In this document: positions 24,801 through 36,265 of the stretch, piece after piece
Layout of the letters: every line of letters begins with the position of its first letter
Numbering within the stretch: the stretch's first letter is position 1
DNA from: Porites lobata
Lineage: Eukaryota; Cnidaria; Anthozoa; Scleractinia; Poritidae
Assembly: GCA_942486035.1 (NCBI GenBank)
Contig: CALNXK010000169.1
Coordinates: 246,001 to 310,000 of the forward strand
DNA length: 64,000 bases
Reading direction: 5' to 3'
Position numbers and translations under genes: made by a program
The notes under the pieces: model-generated
Seen by the model: the letters and a program-made list of their open reading frames with translations, nothing else
The model's database searches: none
What the model was told of the DNA's origin: nothing

Positions 24801-25609
24801 TCATTGAAGTTCTTTTTCTTTCAAGATCTCCTTTAGTGGTCCAGGAAAATCATATCCAAATATCTTGAAGTCGAGCTCGTAAAACTTCCCAAGTTTGTAA
24901 ATTTCCTCTTTGGTCAGCTTAGAATAGTACTCCAGCAGGTACGGTTTGGAGTGCGATGGATGATACTCTGGAAATGACATTAGGTGATCTACTCCGATTG
25001 CCTTCAACAGCATTTGACCTTCCAGCCCCAGATCCTCAAAGTGCCCAATGAAATCATAGTCCACTTCGCATGGACAAATCTGGTCGTACAATCGCCAATG
25101 TTTGTTGATAGCTAAGCTTGAACGGTTATAAGAAAGAACATTTCGGATGTAAATAGGGAATTTGTTCTTTTCTACGTCTTCATCTGGCATGCTTGGTTCC
25201 CATCTTTTAAACATATCGTTTGAATGTCCCTCGACTTTGTTTTTGAAGGCTGAGAGTACACGAGCAAATGGCTCGCGCACAAACATGGCTTTATAATGTG
25301 TGTCAAGGATTCGCTTTCTTTCAGCCGGTGGATGATTTCTAAGCCGTCCCAAATGTCCCCAGTTGTTTCCATCATCATGTACTCTCATAGGGACAATTGT
25401 ACCGTTGTTTTTAGCTTGAAATAGAACTCGTTTCCAAGTTGTGCAGGAAATTTTAGGAATCCAGCAGAACACAAGCTTTAATTCGTCAATAACAATGAAG
25501 TAAGTAAAATCTGCCTCTTCAATAAACTTAGGATTTGCTGGCTTCTTTTCACATTGGTCTCGATGAAGCTGCCTTCTTTGTTGCACTTTGCTATCAAACC
25601 ATTCTGGTA
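24801..25609 (-). CDS. Sulfotransferase copy A, catalytic exon
   Basis: Acceptor TTTTACCTCCACAG; the open frame continues upstream into the intron, but the family resemblance starts here. The exon holds the whole PAPS-binding and catalytic domain and ends with KEILKEKELQ and TGA. By eye it differs from copy B at about six bases, four of them changing a residue. Confidence 0.9.
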
Positions 25610-28600
25610 CTGTGGAGGTAAAACAGTACATGAATATACAGTCGACTCCCGATAACTCGAACTTTCAAGGGAAATCGAAAAAAGGTTCGAGTTAGCGGGA
25701 GTTCGAGTTATCGAGGGTTCGAGTTACCGTACGAGGGTAAAATTACAGTGAATGCATGTATGACGGAAATCCAGGGGAAATCGATTTTGATTCGAGTTAG
25801 CGAGGGTTCGAGTTATCGGGAGTCGACTGTAACAGGAAGATGTAGCTAAACAGTTTGCTCAGAACCCATAAAATAAGGTAAAATATAGGGGTGCTTTCGT
25901 TCTTCACTGACTGTCAAGAAACCGATTGGAAATTACATTGCTATTGCGTTTCAGTTTTCCAGTTTTCTGTGACTTTTAATTGTTTTGTCTTCTACGAAAG
26001 TTGGAACCTACATGTTTAAAGCTTTGCCTCGCACAGTATATCCAACACACTAACAAAGCAGACGAGTATACTGCTTTAGTAATTACGCCCAAACCTGCTA
26101 ACATCTAAATAAGGTAAACTTCGTGTAGGATTAGACTCAAAATAATCTCAGTAGCCCAGGTAACATTGGCAAAAAGGGTTAAGGTTTAAGAGCGAATGCA
26201 CAGAAAAATCGAGCAAACAGTGGCCACAGCTCAAAACCTAACCTACCCTCATTTTAAGTCTGTAATAACGTTTTAATAAGTTTAAAACACTGCTGAGGTT
26301 TAAATTTCAAAATGCGGCCAAATTTGGGAATTATTTGGGTTTTCGATTTCAACGGTCCGGGGGCCTAAAATTAGGGACCTTAAGATCCAGGACGGGAGCG
26401 AGGACGACGGCCGACCGGAAGTTGTTTTCCCATACGAAGCATGCGCATTAGAGATCTGGTTTGTTTTCATGGTTGCGTGACCCCGTCGTGACTCCGTCGA
26501 GGACGGCAAAAACACCAGTTTGACGTTGTGCCCTCTGTGTACTTGATTTTCTTTGGTTTTCTCAGAGATTTAGTCCTGTAAACTCGTAATGAGCTCTGCT
26601 CAGTTTGTCTCGACCCCCTCACCGTCATGTTCAAAGGAAACAAGCAACAAAAAGCCAGCGTAAGTAAATATTTTTGTTGGCTCGTTTTATGTTTGTCGTT
26701 GGCTTCTGTCGTGCAGATGTTGCAGGTGTGATTTGTCTTTTCCTGTCATTTTTCTGCTTTCAATCGTTGTTTAACGCTTATATAAATACCACTTTCAGAG
26801 TCATTCTTTTTTATTGAGTTTCTACTTGCGACTGTCGTACGGAGTTTATATTTTTCGTGTATTCCCCGTGAAAGAGAAAAACAACTCCAAGCGACAAACT
26901 TCCCAAGAGTGTTTTTCCTCCCTTTATAGAAATAAGACTACTTCTGTTGTGTTTCTGTGGAGTTTTGACTTGAATTGCTGAATAGCTGTCTCAACCCGGC
27001 ATTTGTCAAACCTTTCGTTTTCCTCTCCAGTGGCGTGCGTTTATCAAAACTCCGGAAAACATTTCGGGACCGAAATTTTTCTTGTCGGTTTTCTATTGAA
27101 CAACTGCACTTACTAGTGCCAATATTTTTGTATTAAATATTTTCTTGTATACAACCAACCTCTTCGGCATTTTTTCGTAGCTCGATAGCTCTTTGTCTCT
27201 TCCCTTTTCACAACAAAGTTTTAAAATAGGTCTCACTGTTCCTCACACTTGAATATGCTAAAATTACACATCATGCATGTGTTTTTTAACTTCCTACACA
27301 GTTCACACATTATATTTATTTCTTAGCATTATATTTGTTTCTTACTACCAGTGAACACCAGTGGGGTTTACCTTTCATCGTAAGGCGTTTCTTTGTTTTC
27401 CTCTATTAATATGATAGAGTTTTTGTAGATTGTGTGTTGTTTCTTTCACTACTGTCATTGATAGTTTATTTACTATCCCACATTTCGTATGACAGGATGT
27501 TCTGGACAGAGGAACATGATGTCATTTTAGTCAGAGAAATGCTAGCGAACAGCCCCTTTGCTGGCACGGGACAGTTCAAAGAGGTCGGAAGTGGAACGAA
27601 ATCTCTGAGCGCCTTTTGCAAGTAGAAGCCCCCAAATTTAAGGTTGACCAGAGAGGTGTTAGAGAAAGGTATGGTCTACTTGCCAAAGCATACAGGAGGA
27701 AAATTAGAGAGGAGGAAAGAGCAAGTGGGATTAGCACCCCAGAATTGACAGAGGTAGAGCAGATCGTTTGAGTGTTTTCACTCACATGGCCAGCATCTAT
27801 GCAAATTTCTTGGAACAAAAGAAAGCGTTTGCATAAGAAAGGAGTTCAACTCCCACAGGACTGGTTTAGGACACCAACATGGCCGCCGTGTCATTGCTTT
27901 GGGACACCAATATGGATGCCGTGACGTCATGTGAAAACACTCTATAGCAGCCACAACGCCCTTCCTTGAAACCGTCAGGACGAGAAAGTTTATAAAAGAC
28001 TTAACAGGTGTGCGCGGCGGTTTCCTTTTCTTCCTTCCCTCCCATTGTAGCACTCAAATTCTGACCCTGATATTAATTCTAGTAGTAATTAATCGTTCCA
28101 GAGCCTATAGGCACAAGGATACCAGTTTCTTGCAAAATATGCTGTGACATCCGTTTGCTCATCCCCCTTTCTGCCTTTGGCCGCTGATTAGGTTTGGTTC
28201 TGTGCTTTGAAATAACTTTAGGAACGAAACATGATTCGTGAGGGGCGTGTCCGGCTAAGGGCAAGTGACTCTCGGTGGTGAAGACATATACAGAGCTTGT
28301 CAGTATTTCGTAGCCTGTACCACGTCGCGAAAATAGAACAAGCCAAAGAAAAATAAGACGCCTTTCTTTCCCCAGCCCCCGCAGGTTTTTCGCATTACTT
28401 TTTACTGCATAACTGATTCTACCTTTTCGAGCAGGAGCGAACATGGACGCCCTCCACTTCATTTTCGGCACCTGACTAAACGCAAGCGCTGACTTGTGCG
28501 CCTATGCTTCGTTTGCACTGAAGTAGCGGTATATAACCACGACAGACTTGCTGCTATCTTTGGTTTGAAACCGCAATGGGCAAGAACAATTTCTTGAAAA

Positions 28601-31600
28601 GAGCAAACTATTTCCTCCTTAGCAGACTTGGAGAACAACTACTAGGACTTAAGCAATGCCATTGCTTAAGTCTTACTAGACTTGAAAATGCTTTCTCTTT
28701 TTCATGATTTACGGCTAAACAGTCCAATTTCATGTAGCTTTTACGCAAAATTAAATACTTAGTTGTTTGCAGAATTGCATTTAACAACAAATTACAGAAA
28801 TTTAACTAAGTTTAAATCTCATAGATAAGAATTGAACGGAAAGAACTTTTGGGGTAAAAAAGTCAAAAAATGTTTCCTGGAAAATCACTTAATGGACATA
28901 TATACAATAGCAGAGATATCATGCCTGTAATTTTCCGTTCAATGCACCTTAATGACAAGTCTGACTAATCCACTCTTAACCCATGCCTTAAAACCGCCTT
29001 GAACCTTAAAATTTAATCCATTTTCCTTTCATGTGTAGTGCAAATATATCTTCTGAACACTCCGGGGTTGGGGGTAAAATCAGAAGAACAGAACATCCAG
29101 TCACTGTACCAGTTTTACAAGTGGGACAGTGTGTTTGCTAATCATCTTAGTTAACATCTTTTAAAATAGGACAAAAGGACACCTGGTCATACAGGAAAAT
29201 GAATTTACTGTATCCCGAAAGCTTTGGTTTCCCGTGCACTTATTTTTCGCAGGAGACAATCGATAATTGCCTGGTCACGCAATCGGAGGTGAGTAACTAA
29301 TTAAAAGTCACTGATACCACACCGCTTAGCAAATACACTACGTGCTGCAAAGGATCCAAATTGCGCCAGAATGTTTTGCCATTCGGCCCACTTTTTATCT
29401 CAGGTAAGGCACTGCAAAGCTGATTCACTTACGAAGATTCGAGGGAGAATTATTTCTTGATGTTATTCTGATTTCGCAGTCACGGGAAAACAGACCTAGA
29501 CTCACGTCCACTCGCAGACGCCATGGTACAATCTACAAGATCTCAAGAACAGAAATTACCCATTGAACGGCCTCTCCTTTTGAAGATTGCGTGTATTTCA
29601 TTAAAAAAGGTACATATTAAAAGAATCTTGTTAGTTTCTCCCTTTTAACGAGCTCAAATCGATGCATAAAACTAAGGTGACGTGCACGTGTCAACTGACC
29701 CTGGGGTCAATTAGCGGTTCTTTGGGGCAAAATAACCTCAAAATAATCAATCTATTTTACAAGCGTTCGCGAGAACACCAGACTAACTTTCAGATAACGT
29801 TGAAGTACTATATCTCATTAGCTAGTAAGCGGGATTTGGGGTGATTTGGAGAATTCCCCCATATAGAAAATTCGATTTTGGTTTTAGCGGTAAATTGTTG
29901 TATTTATAAGCATTATGCAAATTACGTTTCAAAATTCTGCTGTTTCGTCGATATTTTATGGGCGTCTGGAAAAGCGGGAAACCGGAATCCGGAATAGGAA
30001 CGGGAATAGGAACAGGAACAGGAACAGGAACTGGAACCGGAGAAGGAACCGGAATGGGAAGAAAAACCTATATAAAAACAGGGACAACATTTACTTTAAT
30101 TGAAGTTAATCTGAATTTAATTCCTGTCCAGATATACGAATGTTAAGGGAGAATACGGAATAGTAACCGGAATAGGAAGGGGAATATAAACAGTGTATAG
30201 AAATATGAAATGAAAAAGATATAATCGTGATATAAATAAAAAGCCAGGGAAATAATTATAAGGAAACAAGAAAACACCCCTGAAATGTTAATCTAATAAA
30301 CCTTTCTTTATCTTTAGCCTATGACACATTAGGGCCATTTATACGAGGAAAAATAAGACCAGTCTTACATAAGACGCGTCTTAAATAAGACGTGAACTGT
30401 ACCATTTATACGAGCATGTCTTATCTAATACTGAGACGCGTCTTAGCTAAGCCGCGTCTTATTTTGGACGAAATGTGCCGTTTATACGGAAAGTTCGCGT
30501 CTTGTTTAGGACGCGTCTTATTTTTCCTCGTATAAATGGCCCTATTGTGTTGACCGTCGCTTGATGGAACGCTTCTGTCTCACACAACGAATCTGAATTC
30601 TTCCTCTTTCCTTCCACTGTGCGAATTTGTTGAGTCAGAGGACTGAAAGACAGAAAACATCCACTTCCAGTTTCCATTTTTAATGTCCTGGACGTCAACG
30701 TTGTGGTTGCTTATTAAGGTCCCTATTGCACTCGGTTGAGGTAGATGAAGTGCTGGCTGGGATGGGGATGGGGGGGGGGGGGGTGGGGGGAGGAGGCACG
30801 TGTTAATACCCTTTTTAAGCTGTGGACTATCTATCTCTGGTTAACTTCCCAATTTAGCACAGTACAATATATCTATGCAGCAAACCTGAGGTGTATGGCA
30901 GCCCAATAAACATCTCCGATGGGTGTCTCGTTTACACATGGTCTGACAAATAATATTAACATGTGATAACCTCCTTCCTGCGAGGGACAAAAGGAACCTT
31001 ATGAGATCTGACAACGGCAACGCCAGCGAAAACGCCACTGAAAAATTGAATTCGGGTCTTAATTCAAACTATTTCTCATTAATTCAAAATTGTCCAGTGT
31101 TTTAAAGGTTGGGAAATGAAGCTGGAGACCGCGTCCGAGCTCAGAAAGAGACAATAAAATTTATCGCCTGCTGTTCACGTTCTCAAGAGAACTTAACATT
31201 TGACCATTTACGTCGTAGTTGTGCATAGACGGTGAAGAAATTGACAGAAAGCGCGATGCACTCGCAAAGCTGTTGCTTTATTTATTTATATTGCGGCTTT
31301 TTCTACCTTCTTGTTGCCGTAATGTAAAGAGATTCGGGGGGAGCATGATACCAGACTAGTTTTGTTATTTTTTGTATAAATTTAATTAGAATTAAAATAA
31401 TTTAAAGTAAATGATGTCCCTGTTCTTGGATCGGTTCCCCTTTACATTACTGTTCCTGTTCCGTTGCCGTTTCCGGTTCCGGTTCCGGTTCCGGTTCCGG
31501 TTCCTGTTCCCATTCCCGTTCCTATTCCGGAATCCGGTTTCCGGCTTTTCCAGACGCCCATATTTTATGCTCTAAATCTAAAAAATGTGCCGTTCAGAAA

Positions 31601-34485
31601 TTGTTAGATATCTGCTTTTTGAGATTTAAGTGGAAGATTGCCGATATATTCGCTCGTTTATGAAAGTCAGCTCATTTCTGTCGCTAGGCTATATATTGCC
31701 GTGTTCGGCGGCTAATTTTAGGTCCGCAGACCGTTGAAATTGAAAATCTTAAATAATTCCCAAACTCGGCCGCATTTCAGTAGTGTTATAAACTCATTAA
31801 AACCTTATTACAGACTGAAAATGAGGGTAAGTTAGGTTTTGAGCTGTGGCCACGATTTGCCGATTTTGCTCGATTTTTCTGTGCATTCGCTCTTAAGATT
31901 CAAAATCGTTTATGGCAACCCACAAGTTACTAGGAAACACCTTGGGCAGATAATTCGCCTAGTTGAAAATCTGGCCTCACTAATTTATTCGTGTAAAATC
32001 CTTGAACGTTTCTGAAATGAACCCGTCTTTCTGTGGTTTTCGGAATGAGAAGGCTCTTTTGCGGGTTCTACTCAGTTTGAAATCAGATTCCAAGGCTATG
32101 TAGACTGTCGGGACTGAAAAACATCAGTTACTGTATCATTAGCTCAGCCGCTAACACCTTTTAAGTAAAACATCATAAAATCATGAATATGAGAACAGCA
32201 AACCTGCGAACTGACATGGTTTTAGTTTACCCATAAAATGGAAATGTTTAACCAAAAATGTTTTAATTAATTATTAATAATATCAATAGTAGTAAATGCT
32301 ACTAAAGTTTTGTTTCATGTATGCAATAACGAATAAGCAAGATAAACCTTCATAGAGACCGTTCAAGTATTATCAGGTAGGGGGGGTTGCTGGTGGGATT
32401 TGATGGGGGACCATGAAAAAATACGTGTTTAAGAGGGGGATCAAAAGAAAAAATGTTGGGTTTAAAAGGGGAGGGCACCCAAAAATTTCTTCAAATTTTG
32501 CAGTGACGGCATCTGTAGTAATGCAAACAGCCTAGCAGAATGCCAAAAAGCAGCGTTTCTGACTTTCTAAGAAGAAGAAGGGCTATAGCGTAGGCGGCGA
32601 AGCTGGGGGGGGAGGACGGGGGGGGGGGTCCGTAGACCCCCGAACAAAAATTTGGAGTGGTGCTGAAAAACACTTTTAAAGATGTATTTGACAATACTTG
32701 TAACATAGGCGACTTCAAATCAGAGCACATTTTCTGCCCTCAGACGACTCAAGACCAAGGACCACGAACAGGGAAATTTTTCATCTGTTCGGATTTCCTA
32801 GCTGAAAGTCTAGTGATCCGAAATATATAGGGATGAAAACTTACCTTTTCGAAATTTTCAGTCAGAAAAAAGGCTCCCCCAAAATTCTAGGTGGCCTTTT
32901 TAGGGTAAAAAACCATTAAAAATGAGCAATTATACCATTTTTGAGGGGTTCGAAAATCCTAGGAGAGTCAGGCAAGCAAGAAATTTAACAACAAATGTTC
33001 CGAAAATTCTAGATCTCAAATCATCTTCAGAACAGATATTTTCCAAAAATCGTCGTTGGGTGCTCCTGCATGAAGCAGGACCGCCTGAACAACTGCACAA
33101 ATCGATTACGAAAACCCTGGATCACACAATTAAGTAAATCTTATTAACAACTCTCGCCGGATAACTTGATATTCAACTCTCCGCAGGAGGTGTAAAATCT
33201 AATTTAAAAACTACCTTAGAGCAAATGGCTTATGGCTACAAACAAGTAGCTGGGAAACATCTAGGGTAAATAACGATTGGCGAAACATTTTATTTTAACC
33301 CAGATGAATTCAAGCTATAAGTTTTATAAAGTTTTACGTATTTTGATCTGACTGTGCGGGTTATTGTCTATAGTAGCAAAATCAAAATTAGTTAAAATCT
33401 AAATTAGCCACATGGGCGATATATGGTTGTATTTTAACGAGACTAAAGAGACACTCTCTTGTGGATTCTATATACTTCATATTTCTACAGTTGATCTGTT
33501 CAAAACTACAGCCCGTATAAGCTGAATATTTCAACAAGTCATAGTATACCTGCCTGGGAACGTTTTTAAAGTAAAAACTCCATATCGCCTCCAACAAGAA
33601 AAACACCAAACTTGGGAACGCATGGTTTTAATTTTCCCATATAAAGAAACTTGGTCGACAAAAATGTTTTAATTAATAGAAGCTGTTATTTTAGTTTCGA
33701 TAAAGAAAATATGAAACTTCTTATGGAAGTATAAAACAATGCAATGGTTACGAATTAAGATGAACCCAAATTTTTGATCGGATCTCATGCAAATCATCAT
33801 GCAAATACTATTCCCTAAAATTTGCAAGGATCAGCCACGTTGGCCTTTGAACATAAATGACATGAAAAACACCAATTCACAAAAGCAGGAACAACATTAA
33901 CAGTGGCATGAGTGTAGACGACTATTTTCACGTATGTAGAATATCATCACAAATGTACACATAACACTGGGGGCACACGCGTCAGAATTTTCTGAAATGG
34001 TTTTCTCTACGTGAAGTTTTCATGAGTTTTAGATGCCTATCACTGCTCTAAAAACTATCTATCTGCTCGGATGTCTTAGGGGAACTTTATAGCCTCGAAT
34101 TAGTTGTAGTAGGCTTTTTCGGCTCATCCGAAACTGTTAGCTATCCTGATGGGTCCTGTCGAAGGTTCGAGGTCGCTGAATAGCCGTACTTTCTTTAAAA
34201 AAAAATTAGGAGGCGTTTTGTCTATATACCAATAAAAGCACCAGCAGTGTTCTGGTAATAAAACGTGAAAAACACAACCTCCGAAAATCGTACGGAAAGC
34301 TAGCAGAAAAACTCCGGATACTACAGCTATATACAGCTTTTAAAATCGCTTACTTTACCTCCACTTTTGGATTCTCCAACTAAAACGATGTTGTCAGACA
34401 TCCACATAAGTCCTTCATATACGAAGAACAGAACGAGAAGTCCAAAACACAGGTGTTTGCAACGAGCAAGAAACATACGATACAT
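24801..34485 (-). CDS. Golgi carbohydrate sulfotransferase (CHST8-14 type), copy A
   Basis: Two exons on the - strand: 34,359-34,485 and 24,801-25,609, predicted 311 residues. The family transfers sulfate from PAPS to GalNAc or related sugars of chondroitin, dermatan or HNK-1 type glycans in the Golgi lumen. The product is a type II membrane protein: a short cytoplasmic start, one signal-anchor (about residues 11-29, LCFGLLVLFFVYEGLMWM), a short stem, then the Sulfotransfer_2 domain. The 5'-phosphosulfate loop is IPKISCTTWKRV (about 93-104) and the 3'-phosphate site FVREPFARVLSAFKNK (about 152-167). The phase-1 donor AG|GTAAAG fits the last exon's acceptor, but a stronger GTAAGC lies 6 bp further on, so a missed middle exon is possible. 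The 8.7-kb intron contains the 5.7-kb TTAA element. Substrate is not predictable here. Confidence 0.82.
25639..25829. mobile_element. Tc1/pogo-like MITE, CAGTCGACTCCCGATAAC (copy A)
   Basis: 191 bp, nearly perfect inverted termini (CAGTCGACTCCCGATAAC / GTTATCGGGAGTCGACTG) with TA on both sides. The inside repeats TTCGAGTTA blocks. It sits 30 bp upstream of the catalytic exon's acceptor and is present in both copies. Confidence 0.85.
26589..26658 (+). pseudogene. Possible first exon inside the TTAA element
   Basis: An ATG-initiated frame (MSSAQFVSTPSPSCSKETS) runs to a GTAAGTAAAT donor. It could be the leader exon of the Myb/SANT-like gene about 0.8 kb downstream. Support is limited to the start codon and donor. 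Confidence 0.35.
27496..27770 (+). pseudogene. Broken Myb/SANT-like protein of the TTAA element
   Basis: MFWTEEHDVILVREMLANSP is the start of a Myb/SANT-like DNA-binding domain of the kind common in cnidarian transposon-linked proteins. The frame shifts near 27,560-27,572; the next frame continues GTVQRGRKWNEISERLL and RGVRERYGLLAKAYRRKIRE, then EEERASGI. The TGA that ends it is formed at the left edge of the MITE at 27,770. Family resemblance is from memory; the domain would bind element DNA or help a transposase. Confidence 0.7.
27770..27942. mobile_element. MITE, GAGTGTTTTCAC termini, nested
   Basis: Ends GAGTGTTTTCAC and GTGAAAACACTC pair. Internal blocks (TTGGAACAAAAGAAAG, GAGTTCAACTCCCACAG, AACATGGCCGCCG, GTGACG) match the 42,019-42,196 element, so the two form one family. 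It cuts the Myb/SANT-like frame. Confidence 0.75.
27943..29959. other. Interior of the TTAA element, no gene recognised
   Basis: Two kilobases of the 5.7-kb element between its two nested insertions. I see no transposase-like frame on either strand. Confidence 0.45.
29960..31559. mobile_element. 1.6-kb Mutator-like nonautonomous element, 9-bp duplication
   Basis: ATATTTTAT is duplicated on both sides (29,951-29,959 and 31,560-31,568), the length expected for Mutator-like elements. The termini are GGGCGTCTGGAAAAGC and its complement, followed by runs of GGAACM/GGAATM hexamers that make up much of the inverted repeat. No transposase frame is seen. It is nested inside the TTAA element. Confidence 0.82.
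30332..30542. mobile_element. TA-flanked MITE with GGGCCATTTATACGAGG termini
   Basis: The 211-bp element has termini GGGCCATTTATACGAGG and CCTCGTATAAATGGCCC with TA on each side. Inside, GCGTCTTA / TAAGACGC repeats and two further TTTATACG blocks allow a complex fold-back. It is inserted in the Mutator-like element, third level of nesting. Confidence 0.85.
32362..32660. repeat. G-run-rich repeat in sulfotransferase intron, copy A
   Basis: Several GGGGGG runs (near 32,379, 32,605 and 32,622) separated by stretches such as GGTGGGATTTGATGGGGG and AAGAGGGGGATCAAAAG. Copy B has the same block at 53,311-53,580 with a longer G tract. No coding potential. Confidence 0.5.
32773..33069. mobile_element. 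CAGGGGCAC-family MITE, copy A
   Basis: The interior (CATCTGTTCGGATTTCC, CCGAAAATTCTAGATC, GAACAGATATTTTCC) and right end GTTGGGTGCTCCTG match the 6,560 family. It is shared with copy B (53,717-54,014), so it predates the duplication. Confidence 0.65.
33130..34350. other. Sulfotransferase intron, copy A
   Basis: Shared with copy B. A weak - strand open stretch (VPKFGVFLVGGDMEF, about 33,560-33,615) could be a middle exon, but a one-base difference between copies changes its frame (open in B, interrupted in A), and I see no good acceptor. Repeat-like sequence with TATCTGCTCGGATGTC occurs near 34,060. Confidence 0.35.
34359..34485 (-). CDS. Sulfotransferase copy A, signal-anchor exon
   Basis: ATG at 34,485 (MYRMFLARCKHLCFG) starts a 42-codon exon with a single hydrophobic helix and a short lumenal stem. 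Assigned to the sulfotransferase by topology, strand, order and splice phase, not by sequence homology. Confidence 0.6.
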
Positions 34486-35613
34486 CGCAAGGACACTTGG
34501 AAAGGCACGGAAAAAGAGGTTTGGAGTGTTTAAACTGTCGGGCAATCAATCCTACTGCCAATGAATAAATTATTCTTGACGGTTCAATTTACATCGTTGT
34601 GTAATGATCGACCTGAATTCGAGGCCAGCCAGTAAGTGCATATTACTGAAACCTGGTGCGGTTACACTAGCCTGAACTTATCCCATGACAAAGCTCCCCT
34701 TGGGGAAATGGCTTGGGTTGAGTTCGCTCTGGGTTTTGAACACGCTTTCAAATTGCGGTTACACGCTGACAGAGTTGCCCAAGGGGAAGAAAAAACTTGA
34801 ACCCGGTTTAAGGTTAACGTCCTTGTAAAACCGTTAATACTGACGTTCAGGACGTTATATAATCGTAAATGTTTCGACCAGTTTAAACTACAAAAACGTC
34901 GACTTCATTCGCGCCTAAAAAGGGAAAATTGTCATTCGCCAGTCAAAGTACGGGTCCACAAAACTTCTTAAGGAAAGAATTCTTGACCACTTATGGAAAA
35001 AAAAAACGTCCCTATGTTTCAAGGTGCTTTTGAATTTATTAAACGTTCTGATCATTCACAACAGCTGTGTGGTAACCCCCTTTGAGTATGGATTGTTATT
35101 AACCCATAGAACTTACCGTGCCTCTGGAACTCCGGTTTAATATGGGGAATTCTTTTCGGTTAAGTTGAAGTATCCATGGGAATTTGCCAGAGGCAATTTC
35201 TCCTTTAGCTTGGGAAAATCACACAAGAGTTGCTTTCCTAGCCCCCCATGCGGCCATTCTTGGGGCTTAGTCACGCGTTCCTGGGCGCTGGTAAAATATC
35301 TTTTACCCCGGCCAAGATTTAAATGACTCAGTAAATTAATTAAATATAGAAGATCAAGCCAACATTACGGTAGCACTTAACTCGCAGCACTTATTTTTTA
35401 CACCTGTTAAAAATTTGTATTTTAACTTGCTAATCATAATTATTAATAGCCAACATTCGATATATTGAAATTCAGCATGACAACGAGTCCTAGAGCACGC
35501 AAACAAAGAAAATGAATAAACACGTTTATTGCGCCACTACTTGACTAAGATTCCTTTGTGAGACAGAGCAAAATAATAATAATAAAAATAAATAAATTAC
35601 ATGGTAATGATAA

Positions 35614-35950
35614 GTAATGGTAACAGGACTCAGTGGGGTCCAATTCGGTCTGTAACCTTCCATGTGATTAACCGATTCGTTTAATCACGAGTATGATTAG
35701 ACCGAATTGGACGACACGATGTTCTGTTACCAATTAATTATAATCATAACTTTCGCAAAATTTGTGATATAATAAGCTATTTTTTAAAATCAAAACACAA
35801 GAAATTCGAAACTTTGTTTCGCTAGCAGTGAAAAAAAAAGCCATTTAAGCGCGCGCGTGATGGCGCGCACTGTCCAATTAAGGCTGAAATCAGGGCAGTT
35901 GATAGCCAATCAGATTTGACAATTTTGTTATAGTTATGATTATAATAATA
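35614..35950. other. Unique spacer beyond copy A
   Basis: The sequence after the duplication edge has no match in copy B, where a retrotransposon starts instead. An inverted pair GGACTCAGTGGGGTCC...CCGAATTGGACGACAC with CCGATTCG between may be a small fold-back (35,625-35,720). No gene is seen. Confidence 0.4.
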
Positions 35951-35956
35951 ATAATA

Positions 35957-36024
<68 letters not shown>

Positions 36025-36069
36025 GTAGGTAGGTAGGTAGGTAGGTAGGTAGGTAGGTAGGTAGGTAGG

Positions 36070-36108
<39 letters not shown>
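35951..36108. repeat. GATA/GGTA compound microsatellite
   Basis: A pure tetranucleotide array: (GATA)n, then a central block of (GGTA)n, then (GATA)n again, preceded by a few AAT triplets. Roughly 150 bp. It creates a long artificial open frame on the - strand. Confidence 0.97.
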
Positions 36109-36133
36109 GGCGTTCAATTCAGCTATTTTACTT

Positions 36134-36265
36134 AGCTCATAACGTACCTTGTGTAACCCCCAAAAAGTTACATAACCATTGTCTTTGATTACTCTTGGGG
36201 ATGACTGTGATACCCAGGTGATATTGGAAATAGTGGCTATGCAAAACTCTGGTGGATAAACAAGG
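36134..36265 (-). CDS. Weak candidate exon, unassigned
   Basis: A - strand stretch (MDLVYPPEFCIATISNIT, then SSPRVIKDNGYVTFWGLHK) lies between a TTCACATAG acceptor and a GTACGTTATG donor. It has a protein-like look with a faint resemblance to an MBT-type repeat, but no neighbouring exon was found, so it may be chance. Confidence 0.2.

Larger units (their letters stand above)
26190..31892. mobile_element. 5.7-kb TTAA-flanked DNA transposon in sulfotransferase intron
   Basis: TTAA lies on both sides (26,186-26,189 and 31,893-31,896); copy B has a single TTAA at the empty site near 52,832. The terminal inverted repeats are about 185 bp, starting GAGCGAATGCACAG. Superfamilies that duplicate TTAA are piggyBac and Kolobok; the termini do not look like piggyBac's CCY start. 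A broken Myb/SANT-like frame is the only coding trace. Three other elements are nested inside. Confidence 0.9.
17664..35613. repeat. Segmental duplication, copy A
   Basis: The sequence matches 44,791-59,586 in the same orientation, apart from about ten insertions or deletions. The left edge lies inside EBP exon 4 (AGTGGGTGGCCAGTCC in both copies) and the right edge at GGTAATGATAA. Exons differ by a few bases only. Copy A alone keeps the complete EBP exon 4 beyond the left edge, so it looks like the parental arrangement. Confidence 0.93.

Noticed and set aside
29915..30146. Frames with NRNRNRN and GTGTGTG repeats
   Set aside because: They are translations of GGAACM hexamers in the terminal repeat of the 1.6-kb element.
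33388..33609. Middle exon of the sulfotransferase gene (VPKFGVFLVGG stretch)
   Set aside because: The frame is interrupted in copy A and no clear acceptor is present; exons 1 and 2 already join in phase. Kept only as a note.
35951..36108. CRISPR-like array
   Set aside because: Tetranucleotide repeat without spacers; eukaryotic context.
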